Below are positions 16,665-25,299 of a stretch of 64,000 nucleotides of DNA, piece after piece (position 1 is the stretch's first letter; each line of letters opens with the position of its first letter). Below the pieces are notes generated by a model, which was given only the letters and a program-made list of their open reading frames with translations, ran no database searches and was not told where the DNA came from. Source of the stretch: DASQUK01 sp963717085 (GTDB taxonomy: Bacteria; Actinomycetota; Acidimicrobiia; Acidimicrobiales; VFJN01). Location of the stretch: NCBI GenBank assembly GCA_963717085.1, contig CAVQVM010000005.1, positions 1 through 64,000 of the forward strand, written 5' to 3'. Both the position numbers and the translations under genes were made by a program.

Positions 16665-17699
16665 CTACTCGAAGCAGAGGTCCCTCAGGTCGTCGACGTT
16701 GTCCTGGCTCACCTCCGTCGGGGGGACCACGATCTGGGACGGAACCTCGGGCTCGATCAGGTCCGAGAACCCCCGGCCCTGGGCGATCAGCCGGGCCATG
16801 TTGACCGCCGAGCCGGCCATGGTCGGGCTGTAGAGGTAGGTCGCGGCGTACAGGCCACCGGACTCGATGCGGTCGAAGGCGGCGCATGAGCCACCGGCGC
16901 CGGTGAGGATCATCTCGTCCTCGCGGCCGGCGTTCTCGATCGCGGCGACGACACCTTCCGCCATGTCGTCGTCGTGCGTGTACACAGCGTCGATGTCGTC
17001 ATTGGCCTGGAGGATCGCCTCCATGACCTCGAGGCCCATGTCGGGGAGGAAGTCCGCCGGCTGCTGGGCGACGATGTTGATGCCATCGCCACACAGCTCC
17101 TCGATGGTGTCTGCGAAGCCCTGCGTGCGGTCCGTCGTGACCGAGATGCCCGCGATGCCCTGGATCTCCACCACGTTGCCTTCGCAGTCCAGTTGCTCGG
17201 CGAGGAACTCGGCCGCCTTGACCCCGATCTCGTAGTTGTCACCGAGGATGGTGGCGCGGGCCGCGTCCGGGCTGGCGAAGAGCCGGTCGACGTTGATCAC
17301 CGGGATCCCCGCCTCCATCGCCTGCTCGGCGACCGGGGTGAGCTGTTCGCCGTCGTATGGGAGCACGACCAGCGCATCGGGCTCCTCGTTGATCAACGTC
17401 TGGATCTGGGACGCCTGGCTGTCGGCGTCCGCGGCCTCGACCAGCCTGAACTCGACGTCATCCCACTGGTCGGCCGCCTCCTGCGCCTTGGCCGCGATCT
17501 GGCCGAGCCAGCCGTGGTCGGTGGGCGGCACGCTGGCGGCGATCGTCACGGTCTCGCCGGTCTCGCTGCTGTCGCTCCCGGCGTCCGCTTCGGTCTCGTC
17601 GCCTGCGCCGGCGCTGCCGTCGTCATCGTCGTCGGAGCACGCGGCGGCGATGAGGGCGAGCACCGCGACGCCCGCAATGAGCTGTCGTTTGAATGACAT
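16665..17699 (-). CDS. Sugar ABC transporter substrate-binding lipoprotein (RbsB-type)
   Basis: A 344-residue periplasmic-binding-protein-like lipoprotein. The lipobox is LALIAAAC, followed by an Asp/Glu/Ser-rich linker and a PBP type-1 domain: VTIAASVPPTDHGWLGQIAA, LINEEPDALVVLPYDGE, IPVINVDRLF, ILGDNYEIGVKAAEFLA, DAVYTHDDDMAEGVVAAIENA. The ATG at 17699 follows an excellent ribosome-binding site (AAGGAGGGGGAC). It is the last gene of the operon, and the 98-bp gap before it allows separate expression at a higher level. Ligand probably a pentose, hexose or cyclitol. Confidence 0.92.
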   Translation of the reverse strand: MSFKRQLIAGVAVLALIAAACSDDDDDGSAGAGDETEADAGSDSSETGETVTIAASVPPTDHGWLGQIAAKAQEAADQWDDVEFRLVEAADADSQASQIQTLINEEPDALVVLPYDGEQLTPVAEQAMEAGIPVINVDRLFASPDAARATILGDNYEIGVKAAEFLAEQLDCEGNVVEIQGIAGISVTTDRTQGFADTIEELCGDGINIVAQQPADFLPDMGLEVMEAILQANDDIDAVYTHDDDMAEGVVAAIENAGREDEMILTGAGGSCAAFDRIESGGLYAATYLYSPTMAGSAVNMARLIAQGRGFSDLIEPEVPSQIVVPPTEVSQDNVDDLRDLCFE

Positions 17700-17797
17700 T
17701 TCGAAAGTCCCCCTCCTTGGTTGTGGGATCCGTTCCCATGGATGGACGGGCAAGGAAAAAGCGCCGCGGAGCGCGCAGCGGCAAGCGAACGTCGGGC

Positions 17798-18811
17798 CTA
17801 GATCCGCTCCGGCCGCTGGATGAGGACCGCCCCGAGGATGATCGCCCCCTTGACGATCTGCTGCCATTCCGTGGCCAGGTCTAGCTGGGTGAGGAGGTTG
17901 AACATGATGGCGAAGACCATCACCCCCAGGAACGTGCCGACGATCGTGGCGCGCCCGCCCGCCAGGCTCGTGCCGCCGATCACTGCGGCGCCGATGGCGT
18001 CCAGCTCGAGGAGCTCGCCGGCGACCGGCGAGGCGCTCGCCAGGCGGCCGGAGAGCAGGACCGCCGCCAGCCCGGCGAGCAGGCCGCTGAGGCAGTAGAC
18101 GCTGAACACGACCCGGCGGACGGGGACACCGGCGATGCGGGCGGCCTCGCGGTTGCCACCGGCCGCCACCACGTGCCGCCCGTAGCGGGTGCGGTTCAGC
18201 AGGATCCAGCCGCCGATCGCGATGCCGGCGAAGATGACGATCGACACGGGGACGCCCAGGATCTCGCCGGTCCCGAACCAGCGGACGCCGTCGGAGCTCA
18301 AGAGGCTGATCGGGCTCTTGTCGCTCATTAGGAGCGCCAGGCCCCGCGCTATGGCGAGCATCGCCAGCGTGGCGACGAACGGCACCACCTTGCCGTAGGC
18401 GATCGCGGTGCCGTTGACGAGTCCGAGGCCCAGGCCGAAGCCGATCGCGACGGCGACGAACGCCACGGCGCCGGAGTCCACGACGAGCCCGCCGGCGACT
18501 CCCGCGGCGGCGACCACGGAGCCCACCGAGAGATCGATGCCGGCGGTGGCGATGACGAACGTCATGCCGATGGCCAGCACGCCGACGACGCTCGCCTGGG
18601 TCAGGATGGCGCGCAGGTTGTCGGCGGTCGGGAACGTGTCGGGCTTGAGGATCGTGCCGATGACGACGAGCGCCAGCACCACCCCGACCAACGTGTACTC
18701 CTGGAGCTTGATGCGCGACGGCAGGGCCAGGCGACCCACGCCCGGGGGCCGGCTTTCGCCGTCGGCACTCGCGGCTGCGCCACTCACCTGCTCCGTGGGG
18801 GTCATTGGCAT
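17798..18811 (-). CDS. Sugar ABC transporter permease (RbsC-type)
   Basis: A 337-residue permease with eight to ten helices and the RbsC/XylH signature ATAGIDLSVGSVVAAAG, followed by KVVPFVATLAMLAIARGLAL and ELDAIGAAVIGGTSLAGGRAT. The start ATG at 18811 overlaps the ATPase stop by one base (TGATG), which indicates translational coupling. It works with the ATPase and the downstream lipoprotein. Confidence 0.93.
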   Translation of the reverse strand: MPMTPTEQVSGAAASADGESRPPGVGRLALPSRIKLQEYTLVGVVLALVVIGTILKPDTFPTADNLRAILTQASVVGVLAIGMTFVIATAGIDLSVGSVVAAAGVAGGLVVDSGAVAFVAVAIGFGLGLGLVNGTAIAYGKVVPFVATLAMLAIARGLALLMSDKSPISLLSSDGVRWFGTGEILGVPVSIVIFAGIAIGGWILLNRTRYGRHVVAAGGNREAARIAGVPVRRVVFSVYCLSGLLAGLAAVLLSGRLASASPVAGELLELDAIGAAVIGGTSLAGGRATIVGTFLGVMVFAIMFNLLTQLDLATEWQQIVKGAIILGAVLIQRPERI

Positions 18812-20370
18812 CAGGCCTCCTCCTGGCCCTCGTTGGCTGCGGCTCCGGCCGGCACCGCCGTGGGGGCGAACATCTCCTGGGTGTCCGGCATGGCGTGGCG
18901 CAGCAGCTCCAGCTCGGTCGCTGCTGCGCCGTCGACCTCCGCGACCAGCTCGCCCTCGCGCATCACGAGGATCCGGGTGCAGAACCCGCACAGCTCCTCG
19001 AGCTCCGACGACACGACCACCACGCCCAGCCCGCGCGCGGCGAGGTCGGCGATGAGGCGGTACAGCTGGGCCTTGGTCGCGACATCGACGCCGCGCGTCG
19101 GCTCGTCGAGGAGCAGCACCCGGCACTGGTGCAACAGCCACCGGGCGAGTACGACCTTCTGCTGGTTGCCGCCGGACAGCTCCCGAGCCATCCGGCCGCC
19201 GTCGTCGGGGACCGTGTGCAGCGCCCGGAGCTGCTCCTCGGCGGCGCTGCGTTCGGCGCGCGTGCGGATCAGCCCCCGCTGGAACCGGCCCACGTCGGCC
19301 AGGGTGACGTTCTTGATCAGGTTCCATTCGAGCAGGAGGGCCTGGGACTTCCGATCCTCGGGCGCCAGGCCCAGGCCGGCGGCTATCGCGCGGTCGGGCC
19401 GGCCGGGCGGCACGCGCCGGCCGTCCACCAGCACCTCGCCGGCATCGCGGCCGTCGACCCCGTAGATGGCCCGGAGGAGCTCGCTGCGCCCGGCACCCAC
19501 CAGGCCGCCGATGCCGAGGACCTCCCCGGAGCGGACCTCGAAGCTGGCGTGCTTGACGTCGGGGAGCCGCCGCACCCCCCTGACCTCCAGGAGAACCGTG
19601 CCGTTCCCCCGCGGGCGTTGGGGATAGAGCTGCCCGACCTTGCGTCCGACCATGTGCTCGACGAGCTCGTCGGCAGGCGTGGTCGCGGGCAGGCCCGAGG
19701 CGACCGTCCTGCCGTCGGTGAGCACGGTGACGCGATCGCCGAGCCGCCGGATCTCGTCGAGGCGATGCGAGATGTAGATCACGCCGACACCCTCAGCGGT
19801 GAGCCGCCGCACGACCCCGAACATGGTCTCGATCTCGCTGTCGTCGAGGATCGCCGAGGGCTCGTCCATGATCAGGAGGCGGACGTGGCGGGACAGGGCG
19901 CGTGCTATCGACACCACCTGCTGACCCGCCGGGCGCAGGTCACGCACATAGGTGCGCGGCGAGATGGCCCCGTGGTTGAGGCGGCGCAGGATCTCGACCG
20001 TCTCCCGGCGCATCCGCGCGCGGTCCAGGAGACCCCAGCGCCGCAGCTCGTGGCCGAGGAAGATGCTTTGGGCCACGGTCAGGTCCTCGACCAAGTCGCG
20101 CTCCTGGTAGATGGTGGCGACGCCGCGCTCGAGGGCCCTCGACGGGTCGCCGGTTGCCACCGGCTGGCCGTCCATCCGGATCTCCCCGGCGGTGGGCTCG
20201 ACCGCCCCCGAGACGCACTTGATCAGGGTCGACTTGCCGGCGCCGTTGGGACCGACGAGGCAGTGCACTTCCCCGGGCCTCACCTCGAAGTCGACCCCCG
20301 CCAGTGCCCGGACGCCCGGGTACTCCTTCACCAGGCCTCGGACCTCGAGCACGGGGGTCGCCGACGCCAC
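18811..20370 (-). CDS. Sugar ABC transporter ATPase (RbsA-type, two nucleotide-binding domains)
   Basis: A 519-residue fused double ATPase. The first half has Walker A GPNGAGKSTLIKCV, LRPAGQQVVSIARALS and LLIMDEPSAILDDSE. The second has the degenerate GGLVGAGRSELLRAI, LSGGNQQKVVLARWL and LLLDEPTRGVDVATK. This asymmetry is normal for the family. GTG at 20370 was chosen because the longer frame runs into the isomerase gene. The gene begins two bases after that gene's stop. Confidence 0.93.
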   Translation of the reverse strand: MASATPVLEVRGLVKEYPGVRALAGVDFEVRPGEVHCLVGPNGAGKSTLIKCVSGAVEPTAGEIRMDGQPVATGDPSRALERGVATIYQERDLVEDLTVAQSIFLGHELRRWGLLDRARMRRETVEILRRLNHGAISPRTYVRDLRPAGQQVVSIARALSRHVRLLIMDEPSAILDDSEIETMFGVVRRLTAEGVGVIYISHRLDEIRRLGDRVTVLTDGRTVASGLPATTPADELVEHMVGRKVGQLYPQRPRGNGTVLLEVRGVRRLPDVKHASFEVRSGEVLGIGGLVGAGRSELLRAIYGVDGRDAGEVLVDGRRVPPGRPDRAIAAGLGLAPEDRKSQALLLEWNLIKNVTLADVGRFQRGLIRTRAERSAAEEQLRALHTVPDDGGRMARELSGGNQQKVVLARWLLHQCRVLLLDEPTRGVDVATKAQLYRLIADLAARGLGVVVVSSELEELCGFCTRILVMREGELVAEVDGAAATELELLRHAMPDTQEMFAPTAVPAGAAANEGQEEA

Positions 20371-20372
20371 GG

Positions 20373-21293
20373 TCAGGCCACCAGCAGGGGGCGCAGCGTG
20401 TGGTGCGCGATCCGCAGGCCGATCTCCACCTTCTCCTCCGTGCCGCCCCACACCGGGTCCTCGTGCTCGACCGACAGCACGCCATCGAAGCCGCCCTCGT
20501 ACAGCGTGTCGACCACGCGCACCCAGTCGACCTGGCCGAGCCCGGGCACCCGGTAGCGCCACCAGCCCACGTCCCACGGGTCGTCGCGCACCGCGGCCCT
20601 GCCCGGCCAGCCGTAGTGGTTGCGCGCCGCGGCATCGATCTCGATGTCCTTGGCCTGGGCGTGAGGGATGCGGTGGATGTAGGGCCGCAGCGCCGCGACG
20701 GGATCGATGCCCATCCACACCAGGTGCGAAGGGTCGTAGTTGAGGTACAGCCCGAGGTCGAACATCCATTCCCACAGCTCGGGCGAGTAGGCGAGGTTGC
20801 CCGGGTAGCCGTCGGGGTGCCAGCCCTCCATGACGCAGTTCTCGACGATGAGCTTCACGCCCGCCTCGCCGGCGCGGTCGACCAGCGGACGGAAGACGCC
20901 CTCGGCCTCGCGGAGGTTGTCGGCCACCGACTGCGTGGGATCACGGCCCACGAAGGTGCCGACGGTCGGGCAGCCGAGCAGGCCCGCGGCGTCGATGCAG
21001 CGGAGGACGTGCTCGTTGACCGCGGCCCGCTCGGCGCTGTCCGGATGGAGGTTGTTGTCGTAGAACGCGAGTGACGAGACCTCGAGCCCGTGCTTCGCGA
21101 ACAGCTCGCGGGTCGCGTCGGCCTCGGCGTCCCCGAAGCGCTCGACCGCCAGGTGGGTGGCGGTGAAGGGCCGGTCCCCGAGGTCGGGCCACGCGGCGAC
21201 CTCCAGCGCCTCGTAGCCCTCGGCCGCGGCCCACTCGCAGAGCTGGGGCAGCGTGCGCTTGGGCAGGCAGGCGGTGATGAACCCGAGCTTCAT
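20373..21293 (-). CDS. Sugar phosphate isomerase/epimerase (TIM barrel)
   Basis: A 306-residue xylose-isomerase-like TIM barrel: MKLGFITACLPKRTLPQLCE, YEALEVAAWP, FVGRDPTQSVADNLREAEG, LIVENCVMEGW, YLNYDPSHLVWMGIDP, AQAKDIEID, VLSVEHEDPVWGG. The conserved Glu, Asp-His and His-Glu residues are the metal-binding set. Its ATG overlaps the stop of the upstream dehydrogenase by four bases. Likely 3-keto-sugar or inosose chemistry together with the dehydrogenase, but the substrate is not established. Confidence 0.88.
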   Translation of the reverse strand: MKLGFITACLPKRTLPQLCEWAAAEGYEALEVAAWPDLGDRPFTATHLAVERFGDAEADATRELFAKHGLEVSSLAFYDNNLHPDSAERAAVNEHVLRCIDAAGLLGCPTVGTFVGRDPTQSVADNLREAEGVFRPLVDRAGEAGVKLIVENCVMEGWHPDGYPGNLAYSPELWEWMFDLGLYLNYDPSHLVWMGIDPVAALRPYIHRIPHAQAKDIEIDAAARNHYGWPGRAAVRDDPWDVGWWRYRVPGLGQVDWVRVVDTLYEGGFDGVLSVEHEDPVWGGTEEKVEIGLRIAHHTLRPLLVA

Positions 21294-22513
21294 GGGACGT
21301 CTTCCCAGTGGTTGGTGCGGCTCGAGCGCAGGACGGCGGCGGTGATGTCGGTCGCCCGGGCGCCGTCCGCGAAGGTGGGCAGCCCGTCGACGGCGGCGGC
21401 GCCGCCCGCCCGGATGGCCTCATAGGTGTCGGCGACGAACGCGTCGAAGCAGCCCTGGTAGCCCTGGGGATGGCCGGGCGGCAGCACCGCGTAGCGGGCC
21501 GCCTCGGCCGCCAGGTAGGCCGGATCGCGCGCCACGACCTCCGAGGCCTCGCGCCGGCCGACCCACAGCGATTCGGGCTGTTCCTGGTCGAAGCTCAGCG
21601 TGGCGTCGGCTCCGGCGACCTCGAACTGCAGCCGGTTCTTGCGCCCCGGGGACACCTGGCTCACGACGACGGTCCCCGCCACCCCCTGGCGGGTCCTGAA
21701 CAGCACCACCATGATGTCCTCGGTCGTGACCGCGCGGCGGGTGCCGTCACCACCGGTTCGCCCACGCCCCTCGAACGCGTGGCTGTTGCCGGCACTCACG
21801 CGCTCGGGCACCGCGGTCACGGCCTCGGCGCAGACCGCCGCCAGCCGGTCACCGGTCACGAACTCGACCAGGTCGCACCAGTGCGAGCCAATGTCGGCGA
21901 ACGCCCGGGAGGGCCCGCCCCGTTCGGGATCGACGCGCCAGTTGTCGTCGTCCTCGGTGGCGAGCCAGTCCTGGAGGTAGCAGCCGTGGATCAGGCGGAG
22001 GGAGCCGATGGCACCTGCGGCGACGCGCGCCCGCGCCTCGCGCACCAGCGGATAGAAGCGGTAGGCGAAGGGGACGGCGGCCACCACCCCGGCGGCCTCG
22101 GCGGCCCGGACCAGCTCCGCCGCCTGGTCGCGGTCGACGGCCAGCGGCTTCTCGCAGATCACGTGCTTGCCGGCGGCCAGGGCCGCGTGTGCGAGGACTG
22201 CATGCAGGTGGTTGGGCGTGCAGATGTGGACGACGTCGACATCGGGCGCGGTCACCAGCGATTCGGCGTCGGCGAAGCCCCGATCGGCCCCGAATACCTG
22301 GGCTGCCTCCCGCGCACTCGAGGCCGATGAGGCGGCGACGCCGACCAACCGGGCGCCGGCGCGGCGGGCGGCATGGGCATGGACCGCCCCGATGAAGCCG
22401 GTCCCGGCGACGGCGATGCGCAGCGCAGCATGGTCGGCGTCGGGACCTCCAGCCGGGCCAGCACCGGTCGACGTGTCCCGAGCGCTCGCGAACGCTTCGG
22501 TCGCCCCCTCCAT
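21290..22513 (-). CDS. Gfo/Idh/MocA-family oxidoreductase
   Basis: A 407-residue NAD(P)-dependent dehydrogenase. It has the Rossmann start RIAVAGTGFIGAVHAHAA, VVHICTPNHLHAVLAHAAL and the family motif GKHVICEKPLAV containing the catalytic Lys. The C-terminal half has FADIGSHWCDLVEFV, where the His is the usual catalytic one. It is the first gene of the sugar operon and faces the ROK regulator across a short AT-rich gap. An extra 35-residue acidic N-terminus precedes the Rossmann fold. Probably oxidises a sugar or cyclitol hydroxyl. Confidence 0.9.
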   Translation of the reverse strand: MEGATEAFASARDTSTGAGPAGGPDADHAALRIAVAGTGFIGAVHAHAARRAGARLVGVAASSASSAREAAQVFGADRGFADAESLVTAPDVDVVHICTPNHLHAVLAHAALAAGKHVICEKPLAVDRDQAAELVRAAEAAGVVAAVPFAYRFYPLVREARARVAAGAIGSLRLIHGCYLQDWLATEDDDNWRVDPERGGPSRAFADIGSHWCDLVEFVTGDRLAAVCAEAVTAVPERVSAGNSHAFEGRGRTGGDGTRRAVTTEDIMVVLFRTRQGVAGTVVVSQVSPGRKNRLQFEVAGADATLSFDQEQPESLWVGRREASEVVARDPAYLAAEAARYAVLPPGHPQGYQGCFDAFVADTYEAIRAGGAAAVDGLPTFADGARATDITAAVLRSSRTNHWEDVP

Positions 22514-22514
22514 G

Positions 22515-22550
22515 GTGTGATGTTTGCCACACACTTATGTCGACTGTCAA
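22515..22550 (-). promoter_or_regulatory. Promoter and candidate operator of the sugar operon
   Basis: On the minus strand a perfect TTGACA (22550-22545) is followed by the inverted repeat GTGTG-GCAAACAT-CACAC (22532-22515), which ends two bases before the ATG of the dehydrogenase. No convincing -10 hexamer stands at the ideal distance. The palindrome position between the -35 box and the start codon suits repression by the divergent ROK regulator. Confidence 0.5.
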
Positions 22551-22632
22551 TCAAAAGCTTCCAGCACGAAGATCTAACTGAGCAGTCTTGCGATCCTTTG
22601 ACACTCCGAAGTCTCGCTGGTTCACTACCGCC

Positions 22633-23832
22633 GTGTCCGCCGTCCCGACGCGCTCCCCTCAGCCGGCCGTCCCGGCTCCGGGGGCGGGGGCGATCCTTCA
22701 GCTCGTGCGCAGCGGCAAGGCCGCCACCCGGGCCGACCTGGCGGCATTGACGGGGCTGGCCCGATCGACCGTGGCCCAGCGCGTCGATGCCCTGCTGGCC
22801 ATGCAGCTCCTGGTCGCCCGGGGCGACAGCCAATCGACCGGTGGGCGTCCGCCAACGATGCTGGCCTTCAACCACGAGGCGGGCGTCGTGCTCGCGGGCG
22901 ACCTCGGAGCCACGCACTCGCGCGTGGCGGTGACCGACCTCGGCGGCGCGATCCTCGCCCAGACCTGGCGGGACATCGCCATCGCCGAGGGGCCCGAGGC
23001 GGTGCTGTCGTGGCTGGAAGCGGCGTTCGACGGCTTGCTCGACGAGGTTGGTCGGGGTCGCGACGCCGTGCGCGGCGTGGGGGTCGGGCTCCCCGGCCCG
23101 GTGGAGTTCGCCACCGGCCAGCCCGTGAACCCGCCGATCATGCCGGGCTGGGACCGCTATCCCGTGGGCGATCGGTTGGCCCGGCGTTACGGCGTGCCCG
23201 CGCTGGTCGACAACGACGTGAACATCATGGCGGTCGGCGAGCACTGGTCGAACTGGCGCGACGAGGCGTTCCTGCTGTTCGTGAAGATCGGCACCGGCAT
23301 CGGGTCGGGCATCGTGGCGGGTGGCCACGTGCACCGTGGCGCCGACGGGGCCGCGGGCGACATCGGCCACATCCACGTGCCCGGCCACGACGACATCGTC
23401 TGTCGCTGCGGCAACCGCGGCTGCCTGGAGGCGTTCGCGGGCGGTGGCGCGATGGCGGTGCGGCTGCGAGAGCATGGCCTGCCCACGAACACCAGCCGCG
23501 ACGTGGTCGACCAGGTGCGGGCGGGCCGCCCCGAAGCGGTGCAGCTCATCCGCGAGGCCGGGCGCACGGTCGGGGGCGTGTTGGCAACGTGCGTCAACAT
23601 GCTCAACCCGGCGGTGATCGTGATCGGGGGCGACGTCGCCCGCGCCGACGAGCCGTTGATGGCCGGCATCCGGGAGGTCGTCTACCGGCGCTCGCTGCCA
23701 CTGGCGACCGGGCGGCTGCGCATCGTCCGCAGCCAGCTCGACGACGGTGCCGGCGTGATCGGCGCCGCCGTCATGGTGCTCGAGGAGGTCCTCGCCCCCG
23801 CCGCCGTCGACGCCGCCCTCAGCGCCGGCTGA
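22633..23832 (+). CDS. ROK-family transcriptional regulator
   Basis: About 399 residues. N-terminal winged HTH (ILQLVRSGKAATRADLAALT, ARSTVAQRVDALL) followed by a sugar-kinase fold: AGDLGATHSRVAVTDLGG, GVGVGLPGPVEF, VDNDVNIMAVGEHW, FVKIGTGIGSGIVAGG, and the zinc motif with CRCGNRGCLEAFAGG. The Asp of VDNDVN, catalytic in ROK kinases, is kept, so sugar binding is plausible. Divergent from the sugar operon and probably its repressor. Starts are GTG at 22633 or TTG at 22588. Confidence 0.9.
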   Translation: MSAVPTRSPQPAVPAPGAGAILQLVRSGKAATRADLAALTGLARSTVAQRVDALLAMQLLVARGDSQSTGGRPPTMLAFNHEAGVVLAGDLGATHSRVAVTDLGGAILAQTWRDIAIAEGPEAVLSWLEAAFDGLLDEVGRGRDAVRGVGVGLPGPVEFATGQPVNPPIMPGWDRYPVGDRLARRYGVPALVDNDVNIMAVGEHWSNWRDEAFLLFVKIGTGIGSGIVAGGHVHRGADGAAGDIGHIHVPGHDDIVCRCGNRGCLEAFAGGGAMAVRLREHGLPTNTSRDVVDQVRAGRPEAVQLIREAGRTVGGVLATCVNMLNPAVIVIGGDVARADEPLMAGIREVVYRRSLPLATGRLRIVRSQLDDGAGVIGAAVMVLEEVLAPAAVDAALSAG

Positions 23833-23845
23833 GGTCGAGAACGGG

Positions 23846-25144
23846 CTACCCCCAGGTCGCCTGGCGGCGCGTCATGGTCAAGATCAGCGCCGAGCCGATC
23901 ACCGCCGCCAGCGCCGAGGCGGCCAGGATGGCGATCTTGGCCTGGTCGGCCAGGGACGTGCCGCCGAATGCGAGGTCGGTGATGAAGATCGAGACCGTGA
24001 AGCCGATCCCCGCGAGCGCGCTGACCCCGAGGATCCCCGACCAGGTGGCGTCCTCCGGCAGTCGGGCTATCCGGAGGCGGGCGGCCAGCCAGGTGAAGCC
24101 GGCGATGCCAACGAACTTGCCCACCACGAGGCCCACCACGATGCCGCCGGCCACCGACGACGTGAGCGCATCGCTGACGGCGGCGCCACTCAACGACACG
24201 CCGGTATTGGCCAGCACGAACAGCGGAACGATGACGAAGCTGGTCCACGGGTGGAGCTGGTGCTCGAGCCACTCCACCACCGAGACGGACTCCCGCGCCG
24301 CGGTGGCCGTCTGCCGGGCCGCCTCGTACGAGGACACGTCGGCCAGCTCGGCGGCGTCGATGAGCTCGGGCCGGCGGATCGGTTGCGTCGGCGTCATGAG
24401 GCCGAGCACGACGCCGGCGAGCGTGGCGTGGACCCCGGATTCGTGCACCGCAAGCCAGAGCGCCACGCCGACCACCGCATACGGCGCGATCGACGTGACC
24501 CCGGCACGCCGCATCACCGCCACGACCACCACCAGCCCGGCGGCCGCAAGCAGCGCCTCGCCGCCGATGTCCTTGGTGTAGAACATGGCGATCACGACGA
24601 TGGCGCCGATGTCGTCGACGATCGCCAGGGCGAGCAGGAACAACTTGAGCGGCGGCGATACCCGGCTGCCCATCAGGCTCAGCACGCCGACTGCTATGGC
24701 GATGTCGGTCGCCATCGGGATGCCCCAGCCGTCCGACCCCTCACCCCCGGCGTTGAACGCTGCATAGATCAGGGCGGGCGCCACCATGCCGCCAACGGCC
24801 GCGCACACGGGAAGGAGCGCGCGGCGCCGGTCCCGCAGCTCGCCCTCGACCAATTCCCGCTTGATCTCGAGGCCGACGACGAAGAAGAACAAGACCATGA
24901 GGCCGTCGTTGATCCAGTCACGCAGGTCGAGATCGAGCTCCCAGTCGCCCAGCGCCACGGCCAGGTGGGTGGCCCACAGGTCGTCGTAGGACGCGTCCCA
25001 CGGCGAGTTGGCCCATACCAGTGCGACGATCGCGGCGGCCACCAATGCGACACCACCGGCGGCCTCGGTGTGGAGGAAGTCGACGAGGGGCCGGATCAGG
25101 CGGTGCCTCTCGTCGACGTCGACGCCAGTGCGTTCTGGGGACAT
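23846..25144 (-). CDS. nhaA: Na+/H+ antiporter NhaA
   Basis: A 432-residue antiporter with about twelve helices. Characteristic segments are ALVWANSPWDASYDDLW, INDGLMVLFFFVVGLEIKREL, IPMATDIAIAVGVLSL, the transport aspartates in LALAIVDDIGAIVVIAMFYT, and PLFVLANTGVSL. It exchanges sodium or lithium for protons across the cytoplasmic membrane and supports pH and salt homeostasis. Monocistronic, convergent with the ROK gene (13-bp gap). Confidence 0.96.
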   Translation of the reverse strand: MSPERTGVDVDERHRLIRPLVDFLHTEAAGGVALVAAAIVALVWANSPWDASYDDLWATHLAVALGDWELDLDLRDWINDGLMVLFFFVVGLEIKRELVEGELRDRRRALLPVCAAVGGMVAPALIYAAFNAGGEGSDGWGIPMATDIAIAVGVLSLMGSRVSPPLKLFLLALAIVDDIGAIVVIAMFYTKDIGGEALLAAAGLVVVVAVMRRAGVTSIAPYAVVGVALWLAVHESGVHATLAGVVLGLMTPTQPIRRPELIDAAELADVSSYEAARQTATAARESVSVVEWLEHQLHPWTSFVIVPLFVLANTGVSLSGAAVSDALTSSVAGGIVVGLVVGKFVGIAGFTWLAARLRIARLPEDATWSGILGVSALAGIGFTVSIFITDLAFGGTSLADQAKIAILAASALAAVIGSALILTMTRRQATWG

Positions 25145-25242
25145 GGCGGCTCCCGCGGGGATGGACCACAGAATTGCCGACCAGACTTCCCGGCACGCCG
25201 AACCGATCAGGGTAGCCGCGCTGCCCGATGCCGGACGCGGGT

Positions 25243-25270
25243 CCGCCCCACCGAGGTCTCGGTGGGGCGG
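25243..25270 (-). terminator. Terminator after htrA
   Basis: A perfect 28-bp palindrome, CCGCCCCACCGAG with its complement CTCGGTGGGGCGG and only two central bases, starts 30 bases after the stop of the HtrA gene. In RNA it would fold with a 4-8 nt loop. Confidence 0.65.
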
Positions 25271-25299
25271 GCACCGCAGGTCAGGCGGTCAGCGCGGAG

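Noticed and set aside
20371..20775. Extended N-terminus of the sugar ABC ATPase
   Set aside because: It overlaps the isomerase gene, is Arg/Gly-rich without structure, and the GTG at 20370 fits operon spacing.
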